This document shows, piece by piece, positions 9,950-19,033 of a stretch of 64,000 nucleotides of DNA. The position numbers were made by a program, and so were the translations under genes. The notes beneath the pieces were generated by a model. It was given only the letters and a program-made list of their open reading frames with translations. It searched no databases and was not told the origin of the DNA. Position 1 is the stretch's first letter. Every line of letters begins with the position of its first letter. Origin of the DNA: Kitasatospora sp. NBC_00240 (lineage in GTDB: Bacteria > Actinomycetota > Actinomycetes > Streptomycetales > Streptomycetaceae); assembly GCF_026342405.1 (NCBI RefSeq), contig NZ_JAPEMU010000001.1, forward strand, positions 310,001-374,000. The letters are read 5' to 3'.

Positions 9950-12900
9950 ATGCAGACGGACGGGCACGACGCGACTGCGGGCGCCCGCCGGGACACACCC
10001 GGCGAGCGGCCCGTTCAGGACGGCCTCCTCTCGGTCCCGATCGCCACGGCGCTGATCGAGGACGACGGAAGGATCCTGCACTGGAGCGCCGACGCGGAGG
10101 CGCTGCTCGGCTACTCCGCCGAGGAGGCGGTCGGCACGCTGGCCGCGAAGATCCTGGTCACCGACGAGCAGCGGCCCGGCGTGATGACCCTCTTCGAGGG
10201 CATCCTGCGCGGCCGCGGCTGGTCGGGCGTCTTCCCGGTGCGCCACCGCGACGGCCACCACGTGAACCTGGAGTTCCGCACCCACCCGATCTCCGGCCCC
10301 GGCGGGCGCCCGCTGGTCCTGGCGGTGGCCTCGGACGTCACGGCGCTGCGCCGGGTGGAGGCCGATCTGGCCGTGCTCGACGGCTTCTTCACCCAGTCCC
10401 CGATCGGGATGGCGGTCTACGACACCGAGCTGCGCTACGTCCGGCTGAACGGGGCCCTGGCCCGCTCCAACGGCCTGATCGTGCCGGACCACCTGGGCCG
10501 CCGGGTCACCGAGGTGCTGCCGGGGATCAACGGTGCGGAGATCGAGGCGGTGATGCGGCAGGTGCTGGAGACCGGCGAACCGGTGATCGACACCCGCTCG
10601 CACGGGCGCACCCCGGGGGACCCGGACCACGAGCACGCCTGGTCGGCCTCGTACTTCCGGCTGGAGGAGCCCGGCGGGAAGGTCCTCGGGGTGAGCTCCA
10701 CCATCGTCGACGTGACCGAGCACTTCCGGGCCGAGTCGCTGGCGGCCACCGCCCAGGAGCGGCTGACCCTGCTGGTGGACGCCGCCGCGTCGATCGGCAC
10801 CACGCTCGACCTGCGGCAGACGGCGCAGGAGCTGGCGGAGGCGATCGTGCCGCGGATCGCCGACTCCTGCGCCGTGTTCGCCCTGGAGAACCTGGTGGCC
10901 GAGGCCGGGGTGGGGCCGCCCGCCCCGCCCGGCCATGAGCGGCTGCGGGTCCGCCGGCTGGCGCTGGCGGCCTCGGAGGCCGACTACCCGCTGCAGGACC
11001 TGCCGATCGACACCGTGCACGACATCCCTGCGGACTCGGCGTACGCGAAGGCGTTGGCCGGCGGCCGGCCGGTGGTGGCGCCGTCCTGGGAGCTGCCCCT
11101 GCTGGCGGCGGGGATGCCGGCCGAGCGGTTGCGGGCCTACCGGGGCCGCCGCTCGCGCGCGGTGCGGATCGCGCCGCTGGTGGCGCGCGGCACGGTGCTG
11201 GGCATGGTGGTCTACTCCCGGCGGGGTGCCCGGGCCTCGTTCGCCAAGGCGGACTTCACCCTCGGTGACGAGCTGGCCCTGCGGGCCGCGGTCGCGATCG
11301 ACAACGCCCTGCTGTACCTGCGCCGTGAGCAGGTCCTCAAGGCGCGGGCGCAGGCCCTGCGGGACGCCAAGGCGGCCCAGGAGCGCCTCGCCGTGGTCAA
11401 CTCCGCGTCGACCCGGATCGGCACCACGCTGGACCTCGGGCAGACCGCCCGGGAGCTGGCCGAGGTCGCCACGCCGCGGCTGGCCGACGCGGTGGCCGTC
11501 GAGGTGCTGGACTCGCTGCTGCGCGGCGAGCGCGAGGTGCTCGGCCCGGCCGACCGCTCGGCGCTGCTGCGCCGGCTGGCGTTCAACGCCGTCGAGGGAT
11601 CGGGCGTGGTGCCGATCTCCCCGGTCGGCGCGGTGATGCGCTTCCACCCCAGCACGCCGCGCTCCTGGAGCCTGACCCACCGGCGGGCGGTGCTGGTGCC
11701 GCGGATGGACGACGAGGGCATCGCCTGGCTGGCCGACGACCCGGTGCGGGCCGAGGCGGCCCGGGACCAGAGCGTGCACACCTTCATGGTGGTGCCGCTG
11801 ATCGCCCGCGGCTCGGCGGTGGGCATCGCGGCCTTCTACCGGACGGTCACCGCCCGCCCCTACGACGAGGACGACCTCGCGCTGGCCCGCGAACTGGCCT
11901 CCCGGGCAGCCGTCGCGATCGACAACGCCCTGCTCTACACCCGCGAGCGGGACGCCGCGCGGGACCGCCAGCTGGCCCTGGAGGAGGGCGACGCGGCCCG
12001 CCAGCGACTGGCCCTGCTCAACGAGGCGAGCACCCGGATCGGCACCACGCTGGACGTCCACCGCACCGCCCAGGAGCTGGTGGAGGTGGTGATCCCGCGG
12101 TTCGCGGACTTCGTCACCGTCGACCTGCTGGACAACGTCCTGGACGGGGACGACCTCACCCCGCCGCTGGCGCACGACGGCTCGGTGCGGCTGCGCGCGG
12201 TCGCGGTCGGCGAGGTCGGCTCCACGATGGTCGGCGCCGCGGATCAGGTCGGCCAGTCCTCCAACTCCGCCGAGGTCTACGCGGAGAGCCTGCGCACCGG
12301 CCGCTCGATCCTGGTCCCCACGGTGGACGAGGCCGCCCTGCGCCGGATCGTGGCCGCCCCGGACCGGGTGCAGCCCAGCCTGGACGCGGGCGTGCACTCG
12401 TACCTGATGGTGCCGCTGCTGGCGCGCGGCGTGGTGCTGGGCGGCGCCGAGTTCATCCGGACCGGCAATCCCGAGCCGTTCTCCGCGGCGGACGTGTCGC
12501 TGGCGGAGGAGCTGGCGGCCCGGGCCGCGGTCTGCATCGACAACGCCCGGCTGTACCGGCGGGAGCGGGACACCGCGCTGACCCTGCAGCGCAGCCTGCT
12601 GCCGCAGGAGGTGCACCACACGGTGGGGTTGGAGATCGCCTACCGCTACCTGCCGAGCAGTGTCAGCAGCGAGGTCGGCGGCGACTGGTTCGACGTGGTG
12701 CCGCTGTCCTGCGGGCGGGTCGCCCTGGTGGTCGGCGACGTGATGGGCCACGGCATCCGGGCGGCCGCCACCATGGGTCAGCTGCGCACGGTGGCCCGGA
12801 CGCTGATCACGCTGGACATGGATCCGGCCCGGGTGCTGCGCCGGCTGGACGACGCGACGGCGGCGATCGGCGACGGCCAGTTCGCCACCGGGGTCTGCCT

Positions 12901-13663
12901 GGTCTACGACCCGCTGGAGCGCTCCTGCACGGCCGCCAGCGCCGGGCACCTGCCGCCGGTGGTGGCCGCCCCCGACGGGTCCGCCCGGCTGGTGTCGCTG
13001 CCGCCCGGCGCGCCGCTGGGGGTGGGCGGGGTGCCGTTCGAGACGGTCGAGTTCATCTTGCCGGAGGGTGCCATCCTGGCGCTCTACACCGACGGTCTGG
13101 TCGAGCGCCGGGGCCACGACATCGACGAGGGCCTGGAGCTGCTGCGCCGGACCATGGCCGAGCGGAAGTTCTCGCTGGAGCGCACCTGCGACGCGGTGCT
13201 GACCGCACTGGACGCGCCGGCCAGCGAGGACGACATCGCGGTCATCATGGCGCGTTGCCGCCCGGTCGGCGCCGACCGGATCGCCACCCTCCCGCTCGGC
13301 GGGGACCACGCCATGGTCCGGCACGCCCGGCGGTTCACCCGGCGGACCCTGGCCGCCTGGGACCTCACCCCGCTCGGCGACCTGGCGGAGCTGCTGACCA
13401 GCGAACTGATCACCAACGCCTTGCTGCACGCCGGGGCGCCGACCCAGCTGCGGATCTTCCGCAACCGCTACCTGACGGTGGAGGTCGCCGACCAGGACAC
13501 CCGCGAGCCCCGGCCGCGCCGGGCTGCCGAGGGCGACGAGGGCGGCCGCGGGATGCACCTGGTCGACGAGCTCGCCCATCGCTGGGGGAGCCGCAGCACC
13601 GGTCACGGCAAGGTGGTCTGGTTCGAGGTGGAGCTCCCCGGCGCCGCGGGCCGCCAGGGCTGA
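9950..13663 (+). CDS. PAS-PAS-GAF3-SpoIIE-HATPase signalling protein
   Basis: This is a 1237-residue soluble multidomain regulator. In order: PAS (about 25-140), PAS (about 145-265), three GAF domains (about 275-460, 480-665, 680-865), a SpoIIE/PP2C phosphatase (about 885-1085; GGDWFDVV, GDVMGHGIRAA, LYTDGLVERRG, EDDIAVIMARC) and a C-terminal HATPase_c_2 of the anti-sigma type (about 1095-1230; LLTSELITNALLHAG, GGRGMHLVDELA). Each GAF begins with the same motif around RIGTTLDL, so they probably arose by internal duplication. A phosphatase and a RsbW-like kinase in one chain could set the phosphorylation state of an anti-anti-sigma factor. The start is uncertain: ATG 9950 lacks a clear ribosome site, and GTG 9884 is the alternative. 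Confidence 0.9.
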   Translation: MQTDGHDATAGARRDTPGERPVQDGLLSVPIATALIEDDGRILHWSADAEALLGYSAEEAVGTLAAKILVTDEQRPGVMTLFEGILRGRGWSGVFPVRHRDGHHVNLEFRTHPISGPGGRPLVLAVASDVTALRRVEADLAVLDGFFTQSPIGMAVYDTELRYVRLNGALARSNGLIVPDHLGRRVTEVLPGINGAEIEAVMRQVLETGEPVIDTRSHGRTPGDPDHEHAWSASYFRLEEPGGKVLGVSSTIVDVTEHFRAESLAATAQERLTLLVDAAASIGTTLDLRQTAQELAEAIVPRIADSCAVFALENLVAEAGVGPPAPPGHERLRVRRLALAASEADYPLQDLPIDTVHDIPADSAYAKALAGGRPVVAPSWELPLLAAGMPAERLRAYRGRRSRAVRIAPLVARGTVLGMVVYSRRGARASFAKADFTLGDELALRAAVAIDNALLYLRREQVLKARAQALRDAKAAQERLAVVNSASTRIGTTLDLGQTARELAEVATPRLADAVAVEVLDSLLRGEREVLGPADRSALLRRLAFNAVEGSGVVPISPVGAVMRFHPSTPRSWSLTHRRAVLVPRMDDEGIAWLADDPVRAEAARDQSVHTFMVVPLIARGSAVGIAAFYRTVTARPYDEDDLALARELASRAAVAIDNALLYTRERDAARDRQLALEEGDAARQRLALLNEASTRIGTTLDVHRTAQELVEVVIPRFADFVTVDLLDNVLDGDDLTPPLAHDGSVRLRAVAVGEVGSTMVGAADQVGQSSNSAEVYAESLRTGRSILVPTVDEAALRRIVAAPDRVQPSLDAGVHSYLMVPLLARGVVLGGAEFIRTGNPEPFSAADVSLAEELAARAAVCIDNARLYRRERDTALTLQRSLLPQEVHHTVGLEIAYRYLPSSVSSEVGGDWFDVVPLSCGRVALVVGDVMGHGIRAAATMGQLRTVARTLITLDMDPARVLRRLDDATAAIGDGQFATGVCLVYDPLERSCTAASAGHLPPVVAAPDGSARLVSLPPGAPLGVGGVPFETVEFILPEGAILALYTDGLVERRGHDIDEGLELLRRTMAERKFSLERTCDAVLTALDAPASEDDIAVIMARCRPVGADRIATLPLGGDHAMVRHARRFTRRTLAAWDLTPLGDLAELLTSELITNALLHAGAPTQLRIFRNRYLTVEVADQDTREPRPRRAAEGDEGGRGMHLVDELAHRWGSRSTGHGKVVWFEVELPGAAGRQG

Positions 13664-13801
13664 CCGGGCAGCCCCGGGCCGCCGACCCTCCCCTCCGCCG
13701 CCCCCTCCCCTCCCCTTGGGCCGTCCGGCCGGTACGGCATAGTGGCCGGCGGGGCACGACCGGACGACCTACCACGACGAGCGGGAACGACGGAGACAGA
13801 C

Positions 13802-14674
13802 GTGGCGATGGTGGAGAGTCCGAAGCGCCCGGCCGGAGCGGACCGGGACCGGAACGGGGAGGGCACCGGCTTCGAGGAGTTCGAACGCGCCGGGTGGGCG
13901 CGGCGCAGCGGCACGTACGACGAGGGCTTCGGCCGGATGACGGCGGGTGTGCACGAGCCGTTGCTGGACGCGGCGGGTGTGCGGCGCGGCACCCGGCTGC
14001 TGGAGGTCGGCTGCGGCACCGGCCGGCTGGCCCTGTCCGCGCTCGGCCGGGGGGCCGCGGTGGTGGCGACCGACGGGGTCGAGCAGATGGTGGCAGAGGC
14101 CACCGCCGCGCTCCCGGGGGCCCGGGTGCTGCACGCGGCACTCCCCCGGTTGCCGTTCGCCGACGGGGACTTCGACGCGGTGGCGGGCGCCTTTGTGATC
14201 AACCATGTCCCCGAACCGGCTTCCGCAGTGGCCGAGTTGGCCCGGGTGACGGCCCCGGGCGGCCGGGTGGCGCTGTCCTGCTGGGACGCGCCCGGGCGCA
14301 ACCTGGCCCAAGGCCTGGTCGCGGCCGCGGTGGCCGAGGCGGGCGCGACTCCGGCCGGTGACCTGCCCAGTCACTCCCCGTTCGCGCCGTACGCCTCGCC
14401 GGAGGCCTTCGCGGGCCTGCTGGCCGGCGCCGGACTGGCGGCGGTCCGGGTGGAGCCCGTCGGGTGGACGCACCGGGTGGACCCGGACCGCTGGTGGGGG
14501 GACATCCTGTCCGGGACGGTGCTGACGTCCTCGCTGATCGAGGGTCAGGACGCCCGGACGGTGGCGCGGATCCGCGCGGCGTACGACCGGCTGGTCGCCC
14601 CGTTCGCGGAGGCCGACGGCTCGGTGGGGCTGCCGGTGGCCGCGCTGGTCGCGGTGGGCACCAGGCGGGGGTAG
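13802..14674 (+). CDS. Class I SAM-dependent methyltransferase
   Basis: The 290-residue protein has a UbiE-type Rossmann methyltransferase fold. Motif I is LLEVGCGTGRLAL (about residues 62-74), an acidic residue ends strand 2 (VVATDGVEQM), and LPFADGDFDAVAGAFVINHV is motif II/III. The substrate is not predictable. The GTG at 13802 is chosen because GGAG lies 6 nt upstream (13792-13795); an earlier GTG at 13742 lacks one. It stands alone between the SpoIIE regulator and an exported peptidase. Confidence 0.88.
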   Translation: MAMVESPKRPAGADRDRNGEGTGFEEFERAGWARRSGTYDEGFGRMTAGVHEPLLDAAGVRRGTRLLEVGCGTGRLALSALGRGAAVVATDGVEQMVAEATAALPGARVLHAALPRLPFADGDFDAVAGAFVINHVPEPASAVAELARVTAPGGRVALSCWDAPGRNLAQGLVAAAVAEAGATPAGDLPSHSPFAPYASPEAFAGLLAGAGLAAVRVEPVGWTHRVDPDRWWGDILSGTVLTSSLIEGQDARTVARIRAAYDRLVAPFAEADGSVGLPVAALVAVGTRRG

Positions 14675-15061
14675 TCCGCGGCGGGGGCGCCGAGGGCGCT
14701 GCCCGCACTGCGGGAACGTCCGCGCCCCGCACGGGAAGATCCGTGCCCCGCAGGGGAAAAGGGGACGGCCGCCGGACCTGGCCAGGTTTCCGGCGGCCGT
14801 GGCCCCGTCCGTCAGGGGGCGGGGCATTTGTCAGACTATGTACACGGGTCGTCACCCGCCAGGTGAGTACGCCATCCGGCTGACGGCGCGTGCGGCGCCG
14901 TCCGGAGCCGCCCCGCTTCGGCAACCTCCCCCGGGCTCCCCCGAACGACGGGCCAAGAGGTCTTTTCGGGTACGAAGCGGCGCCGGCAGTGCTCGCGCGG
15001 CCGGACGGACGGGTAGCGATCGAGCGCCGGGTTCCACCGGCCACGGCCGTCTGGGGACTTG
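14675..15061. other. 387-bp intergenic region with terminator and GCAGGGGAA-type repeats
   Basis: Around 14700-14765 a motif of the form CCCCGCA(C/G)GGGAA recurs as short imperfect direct repeats. A hairpin terminator follows. The remainder up to 15061 should carry the promoter of the M1 peptidase, but no convincing -35/-10 pair was found and no gene is supported. Confidence 0.4.
14765..14800 (+). terminator. Hairpin terminator after methyltransferase
   Basis: ACGGCCGCCGGA (14765-14776) pairs with TCCGGCGGCCGT (14789-14800), 12 bp perfect, with a self-complementary CCTGGCCAGG inside the loop. There is no U-tract, as is common in high-GC actinomycetes. Confidence 0.65.
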
Positions 15062-16594
15062 ATGATCGCGCTGCTCGCCGCACGGACCGGCCTCGCCGCC
15101 GCCCTCGCCGTCACGGGCGTCACCACCGTCCACCGGGGTGACGCAGATCCGGCCCCGCCCCCGAACCTGCATCGGGCCGCCGCCCCCACCGCCCCCGGTG
15201 ACCCGGTCTTCCCCGGGCTCGGCAACTCCGGGTACGACGCGCTCGGCTACCACCTCGTCTTCGACTACCGGGAGGACAGCCGGACGGTCGAGGCGGTCGC
15301 GGAGATGACCGCGCGCAGCACCGCGGACCTGCCGTGGTTCGAGCTCGACGCCTTCGGGCTGTCGGTGCACGGCGTACGGGTGAACGGCCGGCCCGCGGCC
15401 TTCGCCCTGCACGACGAGAAGCTGCGGGTCACCCCGCCCGCCACGGTCCGGCGCGGGGCGGGGCTGACGGTCACGGTCGCGTACTCCGCCGACCCGCAGG
15501 CCCGGCTCCCCCGCAGCGGCTGGGTCCCGACCTCCGACGGGTTCGCCGTGGCGGGCCAGCCGAACAGCGCCCACACGGTCTTCCCGTGCAACGACCACCC
15601 GAGCGACAAGGCCAGGTACACCGTCCGGGTGACGGCGCCGAACCACCTGCTGGGCGTCGCCGGCGGCACCCTCACCAACACTGTGGAGCAAGGCGGCCGC
15701 ACCACCCGCAGCTATGTGATGCGCGATCCGATGGCCACCGAGCTGCTCCAGGTCGCGGTCGGCCACTACCTGGTCCGGGAGCGCGCGCTGCCCGGCGGGC
15801 CACGGCTGCGCGACGTCGTCCCGGCCGGCCGGGCGGCCGCGCTCCAGCCCGCGCTGGACCTCACGGCGACGCAGCTGGCCTGGGCCGAACAGCACCTCGG
15901 GGCCTACCCCTTCGAGGCGTACGGGCTGCTGCCGGTGGACACCGACGACCCGGCGGCGTTCGGCTTCACCGGCCTGGAGACCCAGACCCTGACGCTCTAC
16001 AAGCCCGGTTTTCTGACCCGCCCGGAGTCCGGGATCGGGGCGCACATGATGCACGAGCTGGTGCACGCCTGGTTCGGCGACAGCGTCTCGCCGCGGACCT
16101 GGGCCGATCTCTGGCTGAACGAGGGCCACGCCGACTACTACGGCATGCTGTACCGCTACGAGCGGGGCTGGCCGGACGGGCTCGGGCTGACCACGCTGGA
16201 GGCGAACATGCGCGACGTCTACGCGCACGGCGACCAGTGGCGGCTCGACTCCGGGCCGGTCGCGGCGCCGACCCGGGCCGGCCTCTTCGACAGCCAGCGC
16301 TACGCGGGTGGGGTCCTGGTCCTCTTCGCGCTCCGGGAGAAGGTCGGCGCGGCGGTCTTCGACCGGATCGAGCGGACCTTCCTCACCCGGTACCGGCACG
16401 GCGTCGCCGGCACCGAGGACTTCATCGCGACGGCCGGCGAGGTGGCGGGCCAGGACCTGAGCGGGTTCCTGACGGACTGGCTCCTGGGCACCCGCACCCC
16501 GCCGATGCCGGGCCACCCCGACTGGACGGTGGCCCCGGCCGTGCCCGGCGGGTCCGGGCCGCGGACCGCGCCGCAGGGCTCCTCGACGCTCTGA
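15062..16594 (+). CDS. Exported M1-family metallopeptidase
   Basis: This 510-residue zinc aminopeptidase-like protein has an N-terminal signal (hydrophobic MIALLAARTGLAAALAVTG). The zinc site is complete: HELVH at about residues 331-335, then 18 residues to the second Glu in LWLNEGHADYY. The substrate-recognition GxMEN motif of classical M1 enzymes is replaced by GLETQ, as in several bacterial relatives. A Tyr in DSQRYAGGVLVLF fits the transition-state tyrosine. It is shorter than full-length PepN (about 850), lacking the large C-terminal helical domain. The ATG at 15062 is preferred over the adjacent TTG at 15059. It likely trims peptides outside the cell. Confidence 0.9.
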   Translation: MIALLAARTGLAAALAVTGVTTVHRGDADPAPPPNLHRAAAPTAPGDPVFPGLGNSGYDALGYHLVFDYREDSRTVEAVAEMTARSTADLPWFELDAFGLSVHGVRVNGRPAAFALHDEKLRVTPPATVRRGAGLTVTVAYSADPQARLPRSGWVPTSDGFAVAGQPNSAHTVFPCNDHPSDKARYTVRVTAPNHLLGVAGGTLTNTVEQGGRTTRSYVMRDPMATELLQVAVGHYLVRERALPGGPRLRDVVPAGRAAALQPALDLTATQLAWAEQHLGAYPFEAYGLLPVDTDDPAAFGFTGLETQTLTLYKPGFLTRPESGIGAHMMHELVHAWFGDSVSPRTWADLWLNEGHADYYGMLYRYERGWPDGLGLTTLEANMRDVYAHGDQWRLDSGPVAAPTRAGLFDSQRYAGGVLVLFALREKVGAAVFDRIERTFLTRYRHGVAGTEDFIATAGEVAGQDLSGFLTDWLLGTRTPPMPGHPDWTVAPAVPGGSGPRTAPQGSSTL

Positions 16595-16786
16595 CCGCCG
16601 CACCGTCCCGGTCGGGCCGGCCCGCCGCGGTGGCGGTCGTACGCCAGCGCGTACGCCCGGCCTGTGCTGCGCCGCGCCGCCCGCGCGCCGCTGCCGGGCC
16701 CGGCCCGCGGGGCGCACCGTAGTGCCACGGCCCGCCCGTCGACCGGCTCTGCTCCGGACGGCGGGCGGGACGTCCAGCCGCCGGGG

Positions 16787-17167
16787 TCAGGCCTTCCGGC
16801 CGACCCGCAGGGCCCACCAGACCAGCGGGATCTGCAGCGGCACGCGGGCCCAGGCCCCCTGCCGGTACGGGGTCGGGCGGCGCCGCCAGTCGATCGCCAT
16901 CTTGACGTTGCCGGGCAGCACGGCCACGAACAGGCCGGCCGCGGCGATCGCGCCGATCCGACGGGTACGCGGCAAGGCCACCGCCGTCCCGATCGCGAGC
17001 TCCGCGACGCCGCTGGCGTACGTCCAGGTCCGCGGCTCGCCGGGCAGCGATCGGGGGACGAGGGCGTCGAAGGTCCTGGGCCTGGCGAAGTGGGCCACGC
17101 CGGCCAGCAGGAGCAGAGCTGCCAGCGGGCGCGCGGCCCGGCCGGCGGACGGGCGGGACGATGACAC
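16787..17167 (-). CDS. DoxX-like small membrane protein
   Basis: The 126-residue protein has about four hydrophobic helices (PLAALLLLAGVAHF, WTYASGVAELAIGTAVAL, IGAIAAAGLFVAVL, VPLQIPLVWWALRVG) and the AHFARP...PGEPRTWTYASG pattern of DoxX-type proteins. These are inner-membrane proteins of poorly defined, partly redox-linked function. The GTG at 17167 follows CGGAGGTACCCC. The same 15-nt initiation sequence precedes the next minus-strand gene upstream (start 18567). Confidence 0.8.
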   Translation of the reverse strand: MSSSRPSAGRAARPLAALLLLAGVAHFARPRTFDALVPRSLPGEPRTWTYASGVAELAIGTAVALPRTRRIGAIAAAGLFVAVLPGNVKMAIDWRRRPTPYRQGAWARVPLQIPLVWWALRVGRKA

Positions 17168-17283
17168 GGGGTACCTCCGGGGGCCGTTCCGAAACGGAAG
17201 GCGCCAGGTTACCGGAGAGTAGCAAGGTCGTGCCGGATCCATCCGTACACATCCGGTGAAGATCGACCGCCCGCCCGGACCGG

Positions 17284-18567
17284 TCACGGCCGGCCTGGGC
17301 CGCACCCGGCACTCCCGCCGAGGTCACCGGCAGGGCTGGCCCGGCCGAGGCGTCCCGCCGGAGCCCGCGGTGCGGCCACTACCCGCGCTCGACCGTGCCG
17401 GGCGGGCAGCAGTGCGGCGAGGCGGGCGGACCGACTGGCCGCCAGCGGGCCGAGCAGGGCGAGCAGGGCGAGCACCAGGACGTAGCCGGCGATGAACGGC
17501 CCCAGCCGGCCGTCCAGCCCGGCGGCGGCCGCCATCGCCCCGAGGACGAGGGCGAACTCCCCCCGGGACAGCAGGGTCAGGCCGATCGCCGCCGCCTCGC
17601 CGCGGCTCATCGCGTTCAACCGGGCGGCCAGCACCCCGGCCGTCACGTTGATCACCAGCGTGACGGCGACCGCGACGGCGACCGGCCCGGCGACCTTCAG
17701 CAGGTCGCCCGGGTCGATCGCCAGACCGAAGGCGAGGAAGAAGATCGCCCCGAAGGCGTCCCGCAGCGGATGCACCAGCTCCTGGATGCGGTGCCCGCTA
17801 CTGCCGCTGCCGCGGATCAGGCCCACCATGAAGGCGCCGATCGCGTCCGCCACACCGACCGGTTCGGCGAGCCCGGCGGTGAGCACCGCCAGGCCGAGGA
17901 AGGTGACGACGAGCAGCTCGTTGTCGTCGGTGGAGACCAGCCGGTCGATCAGATCGGTGCCCCAGCGGGCCAGCGCGGCGAGCACCAGCAGGAAGCCGAA
18001 GGCCTTGCCGATCTGGAGCGCGGCGTCCAGCGGCCCGCTGGCGCCCTCGACGACGGGCTGCAGGGCGGCCAGGTAGAGCGCCAGGAAGGATGTCCTCGAT
18101 CACCACCACGCCGAGGATCAGCTTGGTCTCCGGATTGCCCAGCCGGCCGAGGTCCACCAGGACCTTGGTGACGATCGCCGAGGAGGAGATGCCCAGCACA
18201 CCGGCCAGGATCAACGCCTCCGAGCCGCCCCGGCCGAGGGCGACGCCGAAGGCCAGCCCGGCCCCGACGTTCAGCACCAGGTAGACGGCGCCGGTGCCGA
18301 ACATCCGGCGCCCGCCGGCTTTGAGGTCGTCGAGGTGGAACTCCGCCCGAGGTAGAACAGCAGCAGCACCAGGCCCAGCGCCGAGAGCATCGCGAAGTCG
18401 TGCGCGTCGGCGACCAGCGAGATGCCCGGGGTGTTGGGCCCGAGCAGGATCCCGGCCAGCATGAACAGCGGGATGGTGGGCAGCCCGGCCCGCCGGCCCA
18501 GCCGGGCCAGCAGGGCCGCCGCCAGAAAGGCGCCGCCCATCGCGATCAGCGCGTCAGCGTGCTCCAC
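17284..18567 (-). pseudogene. Kef-type cation/H+ antiporter with two frameshifts
   Basis: Read in three pieces this is a CPA2-type monovalent cation/proton antiporter of about 427 residues with many membrane helices (LFMLAGILLGPNTPG, GVLGISSSAIVTKVL, VVVIEDIFLALYLA when repaired, TLLSRGEFALVLGAM). The first piece runs from GTG 18567 to about 18345, where one G appears missing (repaired frame continues GAEFHLDDLKAGG). The second runs to about 18085, where one C appears extra (GACATCCTTCC for GACATCTTCC). The third is in the same frame as the first. As sequenced, translation stops at about 18271. The two indels compensate in phase but leave about 85 residues out of frame. They are either true inactivation or assembly errors in homopolymers. 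Confidence 0.85.
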
Positions 18568-19033
18568 GGGGTACCTCCGCCGTGCGGCCGGACCGGCGCC
18601 GGGCGGGCCCGAGGCCGGCGGGGATGGCGAGGTCGAGGGCTCCTCCTGGGGCAGGCTGACGGGGCGCCACCAGTGGCCGGCGGTGCCGGGCGGCGTGGAC
18701 CATCGCGACCCCGAGGCGCCGGGACCCGGAGCCGGCGAGGCCGCGACAGCCGTCCACGGCACCCTGACCACCGGCGGCCCACGGCTCGGAGCCGGCGGCC
18801 CGGCGTCCGCACGGCAACGCCCCGAACCACGGCACGCCGTACGGGCCGCCACGACGCACGTCGTGACGGCCCGTAGGCCGGCGGGGCGCGATGCGAGCAC
18901 CATGCTCGGCGATCTGCCGGGTTCATCCCCGTATGTGACGGCGCGTCGGTGCGGCGCACCCGGCGGGCGGGCGCGGTCCGGCCGCCCCGGGCGCTGCCCC
19001 GGGTCCGCGGCAGCGCCGCTCCCGCGCGACGGC
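18568..19033. other. 466-bp noncoding gap with one strong hairpin
   Basis: No gene is supported. An inverted repeat at 18840-18875 pairs TACGGGCCG-c-CACGACG with CGTCGTG-a-CGGCCCGTA over a 2-nt loop, 16 pairs and one mismatch. It lies about 160 bp downstream of the baeRF gene on the minus strand and may terminate that transcript. Confidence 0.45.

Noticed and set aside
9875..13606. A 1243-codon antisense frame under the three-GAF SpoIIE gene
   Set aside because: Same reason: composition-driven shadow with no ribosome site or recognisable motif.
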